The notes beneath the pieces were generated by a model. It did not search any database. It was not told where the DNA came from and worked only from the letters and a program-made list of their open reading frames with translations. The position numbers and the translations under genes were made by a program. From positions 62,001-126,000 of the forward strand of contig JAFEVB010000021.1 in NCBI GenBank assembly GCA_032629725.1: a stretch of DNA of 64,000 bases, written 5' to 3'. This DNA comes from Gremmenia infestans (taxonomy: Eukaryota > Ascomycota > Leotiomycetes > Helotiales > Hamatocanthoscyphaceae). Shown here piece after piece: positions 11,120-21,274 of this stretch (position 1 is its first letter; every line of letters starts with the position of its first letter).

Positions 11120-11429
11120 CTACTCGACCGGCGTGCTCGCATCATAAGTGGAATCAGCACCCTCAAAGAGTGGTATGACTTCGTCACTCTCTCCATCTGC
11201 TCTAGTCTTCACTGCGGGAACACTCGCGTCATACGCGGAATCAACACCCTCAAAGAGTGGTATTGGGTCGTCGCTTTCTTCATTGCGCAATTGTAGTGTA
11301 TCTGATGCTGTCAGCTTGGTCAATTTTATAGACTAGGTGTTGTGAATACTTACCAGAAGACTCTGGAACCGGAGCTCCCATGACTGAGACACATGCTACA
11401 GAAAGGTAAAGAAGACGGAGAAGCTGCAT
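11120..11429 (-). CDS. Putative RiPP precursor peptide with two core-like repeats
   Basis: Exon 1 is 11354-11429 and exon 2 is 11120-11301 on the minus strand, joined by a 52-base intron with a GTAAGT donor and CAG acceptor. The product has 85 residues. The first 18-20 are a clear secretion signal (MQLLRLLYLSVACVSVMGA). Two copies of an acidic repeat follow, IPLFEGVDSAYDAS at about residues 39-52 and IPLFEGADSTYDAS at about 68-81, each led by ESDD or ESDE. The period is 29 residues. Secreted, repeat-bearing peptides with a conserved tyrosine are the hallmark of UstYa-modified precursors. The canonical KR cleavage pair is absent; KTR lies between the repeats. I do not recognise this core from any described peptide. 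It could instead be a small secreted protein unrelated to the oxidase. Confidence 0.72.
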
Positions 11430-11762
11430 AGTTGGAGATGGCTTGTTTGCTTGCAATGAAAGTCTGATATCAGGTGGATAGGCTAGGCAGTGAAGTACTT
11501 TTAGTACGTTCGAAGTTGGGGGTTCTATCAGATACTTAATATTTCATGTTTTTCAGCTCATAGGATATGCCATATCCCCTGTTAAAAGGCGTTGTTCAAT
11601 TGCGCCTTCCAACTTGTAAGTGGTCCACAAATATGCGGCAGTCACCCGGCAGTTCCCATTCATTTTCATCACAGGCTCCTGCCCATCTTCTGCCTAAAAG
11701 TGATATGTGCTTATCAGTTTCGTCTTATGCTGGGCTGATCACAGATCGTCTCCTATGCTGTA
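11430..11762. other. Upstream of precursor gene
   Basis: This 333-base stretch should contain the precursor promoter on the minus strand. It has no gene and ends at the TA dinucleotide flanking the inverted-repeat element. Confidence 0.4.
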
Positions 11763-12157
11763 AGTTGGCACCCCCCCCACCCCCGCCCCCCTTTCCGGAC
11801 ACTTTTTACACTAAAACTAGTAACTCATAGAGGGATATAAATTTATAAATAATTAATAAAAATATAATTAAGAAGTATATAAATTTTATATATAAATAAG
11901 CTAGTGTAGCAATTTTCCATTATATTTAAATTATATGATCTTATATAATATAAGTTAAAAAATACTTTTTTATTTTACTAGTAATTTATATGAAAAAGAA
12001 AACTTTAATAACTTTTTTAATGATAGAGTTAATAATTATTAAAATTATAATTAGCTTTTTAAATAAATCCATTTTAATCTATTATTTATAGATTTATATA
12101 CCCCTATAAGTTACTAGTTTTAGTGTAAAAAGTGTCCGGAAAGGGGGGGTGCCGACT
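11763..12157. mobile_element. 395-base non-autonomous inverted-repeat element (MITE), pogo/Fot1-like ends
   Basis: The element begins AGTTGGCACCCC directly after TA and ends with the inverse, GGGGTGCCGACT. Both arms share CTTTCCGGACACTTT, then TTACACTAAAACTAG, and continue with mismatches for about 90 bases into an AT-rich centre with no coding capacity. The left arm has an expanded C-rich tract. The expected TA duplication is present on the left but TG on the right, so it may be old. The outer end matches the start of the larger transposon at 62376, implying mobilisation by that family. Confidence 0.82.
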
Positions 12158-12706
12158 TGCTTCCCTAGCTCATGGAAGTGCAGTTGTAAGGCACAGCATG
12201 CACTTGCCAAGGATCCCAAGCCCAAGGCGCCGAATCTGGCCAAGTGATACGAATCTCATTAGTGCAACGTTGCCAAGGAACGGTCCGTACGGAGTAATGC
12301 AAAATATCATCGGCTTCAAGATGCCGTGCCGGCTTAGGTTGTCTGTCGTGCATACTGGAGAAGAGAAAGTGGATTCCGCCCCACCTGTTACATGCGCACC
12401 ATATTCTCTGTGCGCGATGAAATACTCCGAAGGTTATGTCCGGAGGCACAATACCATACAGGGGGTATCGACTGCTGAAAACCACCTGTGGGCATAGTTT
12501 GGCTTCAATATACATTATAAGCGGAACAGATCATCGCCCGGGCCGATAACCTTATAAGGAAGACCACAGATGCTTCTGCCCTCTGCCTTTCTAACAAAAT
12601 GCCTACTTATCAGTACTAGTGTAACATGTTAGGAAGCTTTGTCATGTTAGATATTCATAAAGATCCTGGACTTTCTGGAACTTAGGACTTTACAGCCTTA
12701 TATTAC
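12158..12706. other. Intergenic, no gene seen
   Basis: Two overlapping antisense open frames (12132-12497 + and 12165-12515 -) partly run into the inverted-repeat element and show no domain, so neither is called. A TCCGTACGGAGTA near-palindrome lies at 12284-12296. Confidence 0.4.
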
Positions 12707-12890
12707 TGTTGGTATCACATAGTGCACTCGACTGCCTCGTAATCTGTATCGTATACGATGGTATCTGGTTGCATTTCTGGTTGCATTTCTAGCTATCTAA
12801 GTCTAAGTGTGGATGACGAAGACGAAGGAGGTTATGCCTCTGCATCGCTTAGTCATTGACGCTATTGTCACGTAACCATCATGTGACCAC
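12707..12890 (+). repeat. LTR-like dispersed repeat, copy A
   Basis: The segment starts TGTTGGTATC and shares with 46397-46570 the blocks CATAGTGCACT, CTAAGTCTAAGTGTGGA, GATGCCTCTG and CGCTTAGTCAT in the same order and spacing. A TG start, a TATA-like stretch near 12920 and a possible end at a GTGTCA near 13025 suggest a solo LTR of a retrotransposon. No target duplication or internal sequence was identified. Confidence 0.55.
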
Positions 12891-13565
12891 ATATCTCAAA
12901 TTACACTTAGATAAAAATATATAATCTGGTATTTATAGACCTTATCTCTTTAAAGAGATTTTAATGATAGATTTTTAATCATTAAGTTTTCTGTATTTTC
13001 TGTATTTCTATTCTAGAGGTGTCAGGTTTGTTAAACCGAGGATCTTAGAGCAAAAGCTTAGTCAAAATTAGTCCGATTCAAGATCTCGATAATAATGTTT
13101 CTTTTCGACTTGTCGTATTCTAGCGGAAGTGCAAACGCTAGCAGATCCTCCAGAAATAGAAGCAGTTGCAGAAGAGTCCGGTATACTCCGTATAATATTA
13201 TAAGGAGTAGAGTCTCACTTCACGACCTACATATGTGCATGAAATGACGAGGGGCGCGACTTGATTGATTGGTGCGAATTGCGAAAAGAACGTGAACCTG
13301 GCAACAAGCTGCACACAACCCAGTTTGACGACCTCTGGCCTGCATGTCTAAAGATAACCTGTGCCTCCCTCATACTTCTCCGCAATGTAACTTTCTCCAT
13401 GCACAACTTATACAGTTTGCCACTGGGCCTCTAATAATTGTGGCTGTTCCCCCAGATATTAGCCATCTACTCCGTACGATCCGCCCATGTCACGAAGCTT
13501 TTAGATCTCACACTTCACCTCTCACACGCAACTCTTTCCTTGTTATACACATTCTCTCCGCAATC
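12891..13565. other. AT-rich flank and upstream of membrane protein gene
   Basis: The left part may be the rest of the LTR-like repeat. The right part is the upstream region of the rhodopsin-type gene. Two TACTCCGTA-type sites occur, near 13182 and 13468. An open frame starting at 13344 is only an upstream extension of that gene's first exon. Confidence 0.4.
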
Positions 13566-15138
13566 ATGTCCAATACAGTCTTAGACCCCGATCTTACGAC
13601 ACATCAAGGCCTAGCAGCCGTGGGAGCCACATTTGCTGTAGTCAACTTGATTGTTATTGTAGCACGGTTCTATGCTCGTCGTAGGCAGGGTGGCATCTAT
13701 GGTGCAGACGACTGGGTGATTGTTTCTGCCTATGTTAGTATATGCAAAGAGTCAAAACGGCACTTGTTTGCACTCTACTTACATGGTGCTATAGCTTTGC
13801 TTCGTCGGGATGACAGCAACCACTTGGTGGGGTACGATGTCGAGCCTTTCTGTCCGAATTCAAGACTGACCTTTAGTAGCAATCAAAAACCACTATTATG
13901 GCTATGCCGCGCCCCATCACCCGTCATCAGTAGGAGAAAGCAAGCATAGACTGGTCAAGGTACTTCACTCCATCATAAAACGATGATGATGTGCTTATGG
14001 TCCTATAGATGTTCTTCGCTTTCAACATTTTCTCGGTTCTCTCCCTGGGCCTTACCAAGATCAGCGCGCTTTTCTTCTTCAAGAGAGTCTTCTTCACTGG
14101 GCACAAAAGGGAGATCTTCAACTACATTGCAATAGCCAGCATTGGCGTTATCATCTTGTGGATGATAGCCTTCATTATCATGAGCTTCTTCGAATGTGGT
14201 ACGCACATATCGGCGGAGTGGACATCCAATGCTAAAATCGCCGCCAAATACTGTACGCATAACTATCCAGTCTTGGAAGGACTCGCGATATCGGACTTCC
14301 TACTGGACCTTTGGATCTTGCTTCTGCCAATTCCCAAGGTGCGTTGTTAGAGCCTATATTCCTTGAAGCGAGCTCTAATAGATAATAATAGATCATGCTC
14401 CTACACACTACATTGGGACGTAGATTTGCTATAATAGGCGTTTTTCTCCTTGCCTTCGTGTAAAAACCCCTTTTCCCACAGCAGAGATACGATCGTCTAA
14501 CTCATGATTTAGGGGGTTGGCAGCATCAATTATGCGCGTGGCTTTTATCTACCATCTCCTAGCAGGGAAAAGCTGTAAGCTCGACTTTACTTATCAGTCC
14601 TCTACCATGTTGAGTATGGATAATATCTAACCCACTCTATAGACAAAGGTCCTACTACGAGTAAAGCAGATGGTTTTCGTAAGTATATTTCCAAGACACC
14701 TTTCGCCTGAAAGCCATACGCTAACAGTTGTGATCAGTGGTCAACACCGAAAGTGCCTTCATTTATGTCCTCGAAGGGGGATTCACACTTTTGGCAGCCA
14801 ACCTACCCTCTTTATGGTACTTCAGTTCCAAAGTCAAGCCGGAAAGCGTCTTGCGGAGTATCCGCAGCATCGTCTCACTTAGATCCACGGGGGCATCACA
14901 GCGGTCTGGCATCACTGGAACCAAGGGTACTTCAAAGAACAGTGTATTCAAGGCAGATTCTCGAAAGAGCTCATCGCACTCAACCTCTTCTCGATCTGGC
15001 CTTACCACTTCGGATGGGGGTAGAGTTGAAACGATCGCGTTGTCTGATGTTCAGCCGCAGGATCTAGAGTTGGGATACGATGCAGCGGACGAGATTAAGG
15101 TTACTAAGAGCGTGAAGCAAAGTGTTCAAAAGAAGTGA
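13566..15138 (+). CDS. Rhodopsin-type (PTH11-like) integral membrane protein
   Basis: I read eight exons: 13566-13733, 13795-13831, 13877-13959, 14009-14338, 14392-14459, 14513-14574, 14643-14678 and 14738-15138. They sum to 394 residues without a frame break. The model includes a 37-base exon and a 45-base intron, both required to keep the second helix and the frame. The protein has the layout of the fungal rhodopsin-domain family: a YARRRQGGIYGADDWV loop after helix 1, NHYYGYAAPH, a conserved SLGLTKISALFFFKRVF helix, LLPIPK, and a basic Ser-rich cytoplasmic tail. Related proteins act as surface receptors, and the ligand here is unknown. The start at 13566 is chosen because the family begins directly with helix 1. 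Upstream ATG codons lie in unrelated sequence. Confidence 0.85.
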
Positions 15139-15585
15139 GACGGCGATGAGGGATGTTTTAGCTGCTTAAAGAATTACACCTGTTGTATGACACAAACTAG
15201 TAAATGGCTCTTAATATCTAATGTTTTCGTCGCCTACGAGTATCTTTGTCTCCAAGTCCCACCTCCACCTCGGTGCTCCTCATCGATACCCCAGTCAAAT
15301 GACATTCTTTTAAAGTAAACCTTCGGTCACATGTGCGTTATCCCGGTGAAGCCATTAGGTAAAATTGTGCTTATTGGTTCAAAACTAGAAATGATAAGAT
15401 TAAAGAGTATATCAAGTATAGAATAGAATGTTGCCGAAGGACCAAAAGGGATATCCTTGAGCGCAAACGATACTCTCTTCGAGACTCACCAACACCAATT
15501 AATTACCACAAGCCATAAAAAAACTAACAGGCAAGAAAGATAACTCAAGTATGAAGCTGCAAAGCCAAACCTACAAGCCCCCAAA
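15139..15585. other. Convergent intergenic region
   Basis: This lies between the 3' ends of the membrane protein and the large minus-strand gene. No gene or repeat is seen, and terminators are expected. Confidence 0.4.
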
Positions 15586-18500
15586 CTACATCACGAAACT
15601 CCTCAATTTCGAATCAATCCTAAATTCCATCTTCTCTTTTCCCGGAGAGTTTTTTAGAAATCCATCTTGATCGTATAGTCCCAAGCTGTCAGGTCGTACG
15701 GCTCCCATCCCAGTTTCAGTGTTCTTTTGGCCGTCTACCATCGAAGTCGTTTCACTCCCGACCAAGCCAACTCCCAATGCTTTGTTCCCCCAGCCCCACT
15801 TCGGCGGTGTCTGAGGACTCGGATGCTCCATTTTACTTTCCCTCCTGGTAGAACTTACTGCTGGGACTGACATGGCATTCGACCACCTTGCTTCCGAGCT
15901 CGGACTCGATCTATAAGGGACTGGTGGAGTCCCGCCTATATCTCCCGAGCTCGAGACGGTAGGAAACCGTAAACCCACGACCCCAAGCGCATTCGCTCCA
16001 GTAGCTAGACTAGAACCTTCGCAGACGGGCGTCAGGTCCAAATGTTCCGAGTTCAGCGTCTCGTTCATCCTCTTTAGCCACCGCTCTTTATAAATGCGAT
16101 GCGAATCACGCTTTTCTGTCCGCCGGCGGGTTTTAGATGGGGTATTTCCTACGGACAGATAATATTTGGAGGCTCTGCTTCTGCCGCGCTCTTCCTCTGC
16201 GAGGTCATTGTTGCTCAGATGTGCCATGTGAGCTGGTAGGCTTGGACTGCCGTCTTCGTTTGCGGCCGAGCCTAGACTGTAGTGAGAGCTTTGGGATACT
16301 TCTGAATTCATGCGACGCAGCATGCCGACGGTTGTTTCGAGCGAGTCTCGAGGTCCTGGAGAAATCACATCTCGCGTTTGTTTTCCGGGTTCGGGACGCG
16401 GTCCTGTGAGGTGCCCTGGGATTGGCATTGTGAGGACAGGAGGGGCAGGACTGGATATTCTTGAAGGCTGGAGGCCTGTTGACGACGTTATGCTTAGTAG
16501 AGGTCGATTGGGTGGCTGACTTGGTAATGATCTTGGGGTATCTGTAGTTTCGTTGGGTAGCGGTAGGAAGGAAATTCGTTTCCCAACATCACGGGGGAAG
16601 TCTGTCGAGTAATTACGTCCATGTCTCCGAGCTTTAATCGCTTCCACGGAAGGGCTTCTGGTCCGGAAAAACTCACTCTCGCTGTCGGAAGCTTCGGTAT
16701 AGTAATTACAGACCGAAAGAGTGGGTGAATATATTCGCGGAGTGTCAACCTCCCCCAAAGTTGGGGAATTGTCCATTGACCGCGACGTCATCTCCAGAAC
16801 TTTAAGTGAAGGGTTGAACGTCGCAGATGTTGGAGGCTGGAAGCGGAGTCGTCGATTCGACTTGATAGATTGTAATGACATTGGCCTCGCGCTTTTGATT
16901 GGCTCGAATCTTCTCACTGAAGGCTTAGATATAAGAGAAGGTCTGGGTGAGGAAATTTCGTCTTCCGGCTCTTCAAGAACAGGATTGTTACTAATGATAC
17001 TCTGAGGTCGTGGAAGGTTAGACATCCGAATAACGTTAGATCTCTTATGGCCTTTTCGCCGAGCTTCGTTCCGTTTGGAGTTTGTCGTTGCTGCACGAGT
17101 CTGCATGGCTTCTTGTGGAGACCATTGAAAGGGGTTGTGGTCGGGGCTATTATTCATAACAGTTTCCATTGATTCATTTCTCCTGAGAGGGCTTTGGGAA
17201 TTTCCTGAAACATCTTGTAGAGGTGAAGTATAACCCGAAGGTCTTTCAGTTGTTGTTATTGCTTCCTGTCCAAATGTCGCTTTTCTGACGTAAAGAGGTT
17301 GAGGATCCGGAATGGGGATTTTCGGGAATACAGGCTTGGAACTCTTCACACTGGAATAAAATGGGTCGCTGGATGACGAAATTCGATGCGGATTGGGAAT
17401 TACTTGCTCCTCGATTGATTCTCGAGTCCCAATAATCCCAATAGAAGCTCGGCTCTTCTTGCGAATCATAGCTCCAGGATCATTGCTGCCCTGAGAAATA
17501 CTCATTCGATGTCTCCGTTCGTGCCGCCCATCCCGTTTACTTGGTGAACTAAGTTGGGCTGGAATGACTAGATCTGGTGTCTGCTTCCCGCAAAGACTGT
17601 CATCTGAACCAGCGGACGGCGTCGGCGACCTGCCACGATTTGACGTAGCAGAGTAGATTTTCTTAGAATCTCGCTTACCAAAACACGGCGAAGGTTCTAG
17701 ATACGATTCGTAGATAGAGCTGCTATCAGATCCCGCATCATGTGCTTCTTTGAGGCTTTCGCGGCACTCTTGTCGCTCCATCCGGGGTAGGTCTGGTAGA
17801 TCTTGCGATGGAGGCCACCCCGGAAGCTGTCTAAATGTACTCATAGTGCGTGTAAGAGAATTCCGTCGGGTGCCTTTCAACCGTTGCGATGTTGATCGCA
17901 AAATAGTTGAAAGTTGAGACTCGGATATTGGTCGGCGCTGGATATGGGGTCTTGACGACATGGCCTTCGAATTCGACTCTGTTGAGTCCAACCCGATACC
18001 CGAATCTGGAAAGTGGACAAGGATTTTGTTTTGCGCCGACTTAGACGATGATCTTCGGGGCCATCTATTCTCGGACGGAACCACCATGTATCCGGGAGGT
18101 GCAACTTGATTCAAAATCATCGTGTTTTGCGATGGGAGGAAACCTAGAGAAATACCGGAAGCCAAGGGCCAAGACTCTCTCAACCCGGATATTCGAAAGA
18201 AACCCCTCGGATCCGACAAGTTCTTCGGCCTGGCCATGGGAGGATGCTGAATGGGATTCGCCTCAACGCAATCGCGGCATACGACGCCATCACGGTGGGC
18301 GAGGAACTGATTGCAATTAGATCTTCGTGGTATGTGGCCATCAAGGGGGCAAGTAGATTGTAAAGCCGACTTGACATCAATCTCTTCCTCGTTGACCTGA
18401 ACTGCTTGAGAAGTTCGTCTCCGCCTATGATTGCTTCTTGCATACCAGATCCCAATCGATGTGAGAACAATCAGCAGCATAAGAAACCCCCCAATGGCGA

Positions 18501-18591
18501 TTCCTACTATAGCTCCAGTAGACAAAACACCGGACGCTAAATAGCGTCTTGACACTACATCTCTTCTGAGCAGAAGTTCGAAGAGCGGCAT
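15586..18591 (-). CDS. Large single-pass membrane protein, Ser/Pro-rich, unknown function
   Basis: This uninterrupted frame encodes 1001 residues and starts at an ATG. A single hydrophobic helix (about residues 23-48, GAIVGIAIGGFLMLLIVL) is followed by a basic stop-transfer HRRRR. About 950 residues of low-complexity, Ser-, Arg- and Pro-rich sequence follow, with many SP and RRxS sites that suggest phosphorylation. There is no cleavable signal before the helix. A CPLDGHIPRRSNC-type cysteine stretch near residue 80 continues to VCRDCV, a possible small metal site (four cysteines plus histidines). No catalytic domain is recognisable. The pattern fits fungal plasma-membrane or septal scaffold proteins of unknown role. 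Codon use and the long open frame support a real gene. Confidence 0.8.
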   Translation of the reverse strand: MPLFELLLRRDVVSRRYLASGVLSTGAIVGIAIGGFLMLLIVLTSIGIWYARSNHRRRRTSQAVQVNEEEIDVKSALQSTCPLDGHIPRRSNCNQFLAHRDGVVCRDCVEANPIQHPPMARPKNLSDPRGFFRISGLRESWPLASGISLGFLPSQNTMILNQVAPPGYMVVPSENRWPRRSSSKSAQNKILVHFPDSGIGLDSTESNSKAMSSRPHIQRRPISESQLSTILRSTSQRLKGTRRNSLTRTMSTFRQLPGWPPSQDLPDLPRMERQECRESLKEAHDAGSDSSSIYESYLEPSPCFGKRDSKKIYSATSNRGRSPTPSAGSDDSLCGKQTPDLVIPAQLSSPSKRDGRHERRHRMSISQGSNDPGAMIRKKSRASIGIIGTRESIEEQVIPNPHRISSSSDPFYSSVKSSKPVFPKIPIPDPQPLYVRKATFGQEAITTTERPSGYTSPLQDVSGNSQSPLRRNESMETVMNNSPDHNPFQWSPQEAMQTRAATTNSKRNEARRKGHKRSNVIRMSNLPRPQSIISNNPVLEEPEDEISSPRPSLISKPSVRRFEPIKSARPMSLQSIKSNRRLRFQPPTSATFNPSLKVLEMTSRSMDNSPTLGEVDTPRIYSPTLSVCNYYTEASDSESEFFRTRSPSVEAIKARRHGRNYSTDFPRDVGKRISFLPLPNETTDTPRSLPSQPPNRPLLSITSSTGLQPSRISSPAPPVLTMPIPGHLTGPRPEPGKQTRDVISPGPRDSLETTVGMLRRMNSEVSQSSHYSLGSAANEDGSPSLPAHMAHLSNNDLAEEERGRSRASKYYLSVGNTPSKTRRRTEKRDSHRIYKERWLKRMNETLNSEHLDLTPVCEGSSLATGANALGVVGLRFPTVSSSGDIGGTPPVPYRSSPSSEARWSNAMSVPAVSSTRRESKMEHPSPQTPPKWGWGNKALGVGLVGSETTSMVDGQKNTETGMGAVRPDSLGLYDQDGFLKNSPGKEKMEFRIDSKLRSFVM

Positions 18592-19690
18592 CCTAATATC
18601 CTGTACGCAATTCCCAGCTTGTGGGACTGTCTCTCCGGACCATCCGTAAGTCGTGTATCGTCGCAGAAATGGGTGGCCACTGGCCAGTCACCCTCGGGTT
18701 ATAGATTGCGGCAAACCGGGTTCGGTGATCCAGAACTATTCTAGGGCTTCGTAGCGTCTATAAAATCGTCCTCGCAAGGCTTTCGGATTGGGATGCGAAC
18801 GTAAGGGTGCAACATGAAGCTTGAAAGAGGCACACAGTATGAATAAGAGAAATAAGAAAAGTCCAATTTGAGACTGGAATGTTAAAATTATTCAACATTC
18901 CTACTCATACGTATTATTTACCAAATCCCCACGGAGAGTCCTCCGTACCATGTTTGAGGAATGTATATTTAGCATTGCACCGAAATAATACCTCGACCCC
19001 TCGACTCGTTGATTGCGAAAATCTCCCCAAAACATCGACATTTATATACTTTAGAAGATTAAAGGTATCGCTCTTCTATCTCCGGAGTACTTACTCGAAT
19101 ATGAAGGGTCTATTGGCGAAGGAAAACGCAAGTGTAGAAGAAAGCGACTAAGAGGATGGTAGGGAGAAAACATTCGCTCCGGTGGCCGTTTGGTGCATCT
19201 AGTGCAATCCGGGCTATATATTCATCGTCGACCTCCTAGCTTCACCCAACTTCATATCCCCAGAGGAATGAATCCCTGAGAACTTGGAACTCAAAATGTC
19301 TGTCACGCTGTTTTGATTCAATACGAGAGACCGTGCATGGTTCTATATCTCAGTCCTGGTGGTCTAAGGCTCTAGTAGGACACCCACTCGTCTGCACCCA
19401 CTTCTGGGCTACGTCTCGCTAAGGCAATAGGGGCTCCGGGGGCGAACTCCAACCCCTGCAACCGGATTCACCAAAATACCTGATCGCGATTTGGGACCTC
19501 TAAAGAAGACGTTGCAAGTTCCCTGCTTCTTCCCAGTCATTAATGAATCACAAGATTTCTCATGGATGAGTTTGATCTCTTGGTGAGTTGAATGACGGTT
19601 ATGACAAGTGTGAGTTGAGAGGGGCCTCATTTCTCCCCGAATTTTGTACATCAACCCAAATTTCCAGAGCAGCAGAAAATATTCCTTGTC
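18592..19690. other. Intergenic, no gene seen
   Basis: This 1.1-kb stretch contains the promoter of the minus-strand membrane protein on its left and the 3' side of the glutathione transferase on its right. Open frames such as 18879-19151 (+) and 19409-19654 (-) lack family features. Confidence 0.4.
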
Positions 19691-20577
19691 TCAAAACACC
19701 GGTTTAAAACTTCCCTCGATCTCAATAACCTTCCTTTCCGCAGCTTTATAGGACTCGCGTCCTTCCATTAGATTCAAATATCCACACAGCTTCGGGAACT
19801 TCACCGGTGTCAACGCAGCCCACGATTTGCCGATCTGAATTGGAAACATCATAAGGAAATCAGCCTCCGTAACATCCTGCCCGCAGAGATAAGATCCTCC
19901 ACGCGGTGATGTCTTAAGCTGACCCTCCAAGAACTCGAAATGTGTTGCGAAGTTGGGGTTCAGGAAAGCATCGTCGATTTTGCTGGTGATCATGCGTATG
20001 ATGGGCTTGATGAAGAAAGGGACGGGCGCATTTTTTATGTCTAGGAGTGTAAGCATGTGTCAATCTAAGTTCTTGCGGAATTTAGGCCCAATTTGGGTTT
20101 GAGAGAAACGTACTCAACATAACAGCAGCAATCGCAAGAAGACTCATTAAACTCCCTTCAGCATAATGCATGAAGTATCGATTCCTCATAGACTCCTCGG
20201 ACTCAATACCCTTCTCTCCATCGACACCCCCAGCTGGAATTAAATGCTCCCCGAAGTGCTTGCATAGATACTCGAAGATGGCGCCAGACTCGGCGAGAAC
20301 AAATGGTGTCTGGCCTGGAAGCGCAATCTCTACGGCAGGGGACTTGCCTAGGGGATGGATGTCCTTCAGGGATTCTGGAGCAAGTCCATCTTTGTTTCGC
20401 TTGTATGTCTTGACTTCATACTTGAGGTTTAGTTCCTCCAGAAGTACGAGAAGACGTTGGGCACGAGAGCTTTCTAGCCTACACGGCATGTTAGATATAT
20501 CATGCTGAGATATTGCAGGGAACGTGCCAATGAACCGTTATCTTGGGGCCTGGCTGAGCTTGCGCTATTGAAGTCAT
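19691..20577 (-). CDS. Glutathione S-transferase
   Basis: Three exons on the minus strand (20528-20577, 20114-20478, 19691-20040) give 254 residues. The thioredoxin-like N-terminal domain reads ITVHWLESSRAQRLLVLLEE, then HPLGKSPAVEI and FVLAESGAIFEYL, the glutathione-binding ESGAI motif. The helical C-terminal domain contains the YLCGQDVTEADFLMMFP cap-box region. The first splice has to use a GC donor (TG/GCACGT) to restore the conserved HWLE. With GT-only splicing the start would be a truncated ATG at 20489, losing the first strand. The enzyme conjugates glutathione to electrophiles. It sits about 10 kb from the peptide cluster, so membership is possible but unsupported. Confidence 0.88.
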
Positions 20578-21274
20578 CTCTAGAAACTTTCCGAAGAAAT
20601 ATGGAGCAAGCTTTTTAAAAACGAGGTCGCACAGTAATCTTTCAAGCACAAGAGATAGGGGGTGATTCTCTAGTATCGAATACTAAGAGTTCGTTGACTT
20701 TTATATCATCTAGTACGTGCTTACATCAGCCATTACGTGCCTCATTCCTACACCATATATACAAAACACCGAACGTCCGATTTCGATCAATGTAACAAGC
20801 CATTAAACAATCCCAAATCATTCACGCCTGCGAAGATCAAAGTGTGTAGACCCGGAAACTCCCGTTTGTATGTTGGGCTCGCGAGGATATCGGACGAAGT
20901 TGAACGAAATTCTGCGACCTATAATTGGATGGTAGCCTCAGACGAAGCCTCACGAGACGAGGGACATTCAGCCCCGTAGTATGCTTACTCTAGGCTCCAT
21001 TCCTAATTGGGTGACCGAATACGAGCTCTTTCGTTGATAATTGTCCTCCTGATCTGGATGGGTGAATCTGACTGCATAGACAACTACTTTTCCACATCAA
21101 AGGATCAACTGGCTGACATAAATAAAAGGAGCACTTGCGGAGTGAGCTAGAGAAGTGGTAGGGAGTTAACAGAGCAGAATGTATATTATTATTTACTTGC
21201 TTTTTTACTCTTTTTGACTTTTGCTATTTTATTAGTGGTTTTCGAGTTTTCTGTTTTCTACTTTTTGGGGGGCT
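20578..21274. other. Intergenic, no gene seen
   Basis: This is the upstream region of the glutathione transferase. One open frame at 20737-20979 has no recognisable content. Confidence 0.4.

Noticed and set aside
10886..11296. 136-codon plus-strand frame across the precursor locus
   Set aside because: It is antisense to the precursor exons and owes its length to the repeats on the other strand. No signal or motif is present.
12132..12515. Overlapping frames on both strands right of the small element
   Set aside because: They run into the inverted repeat and have no recognisable content.
19420..19490. Possible tRNA-like stretch in the GST downstream region
   Set aside because: No acceptor stem or anticodon arm can be paired, and the TTCGA arm is not matched by a D arm.
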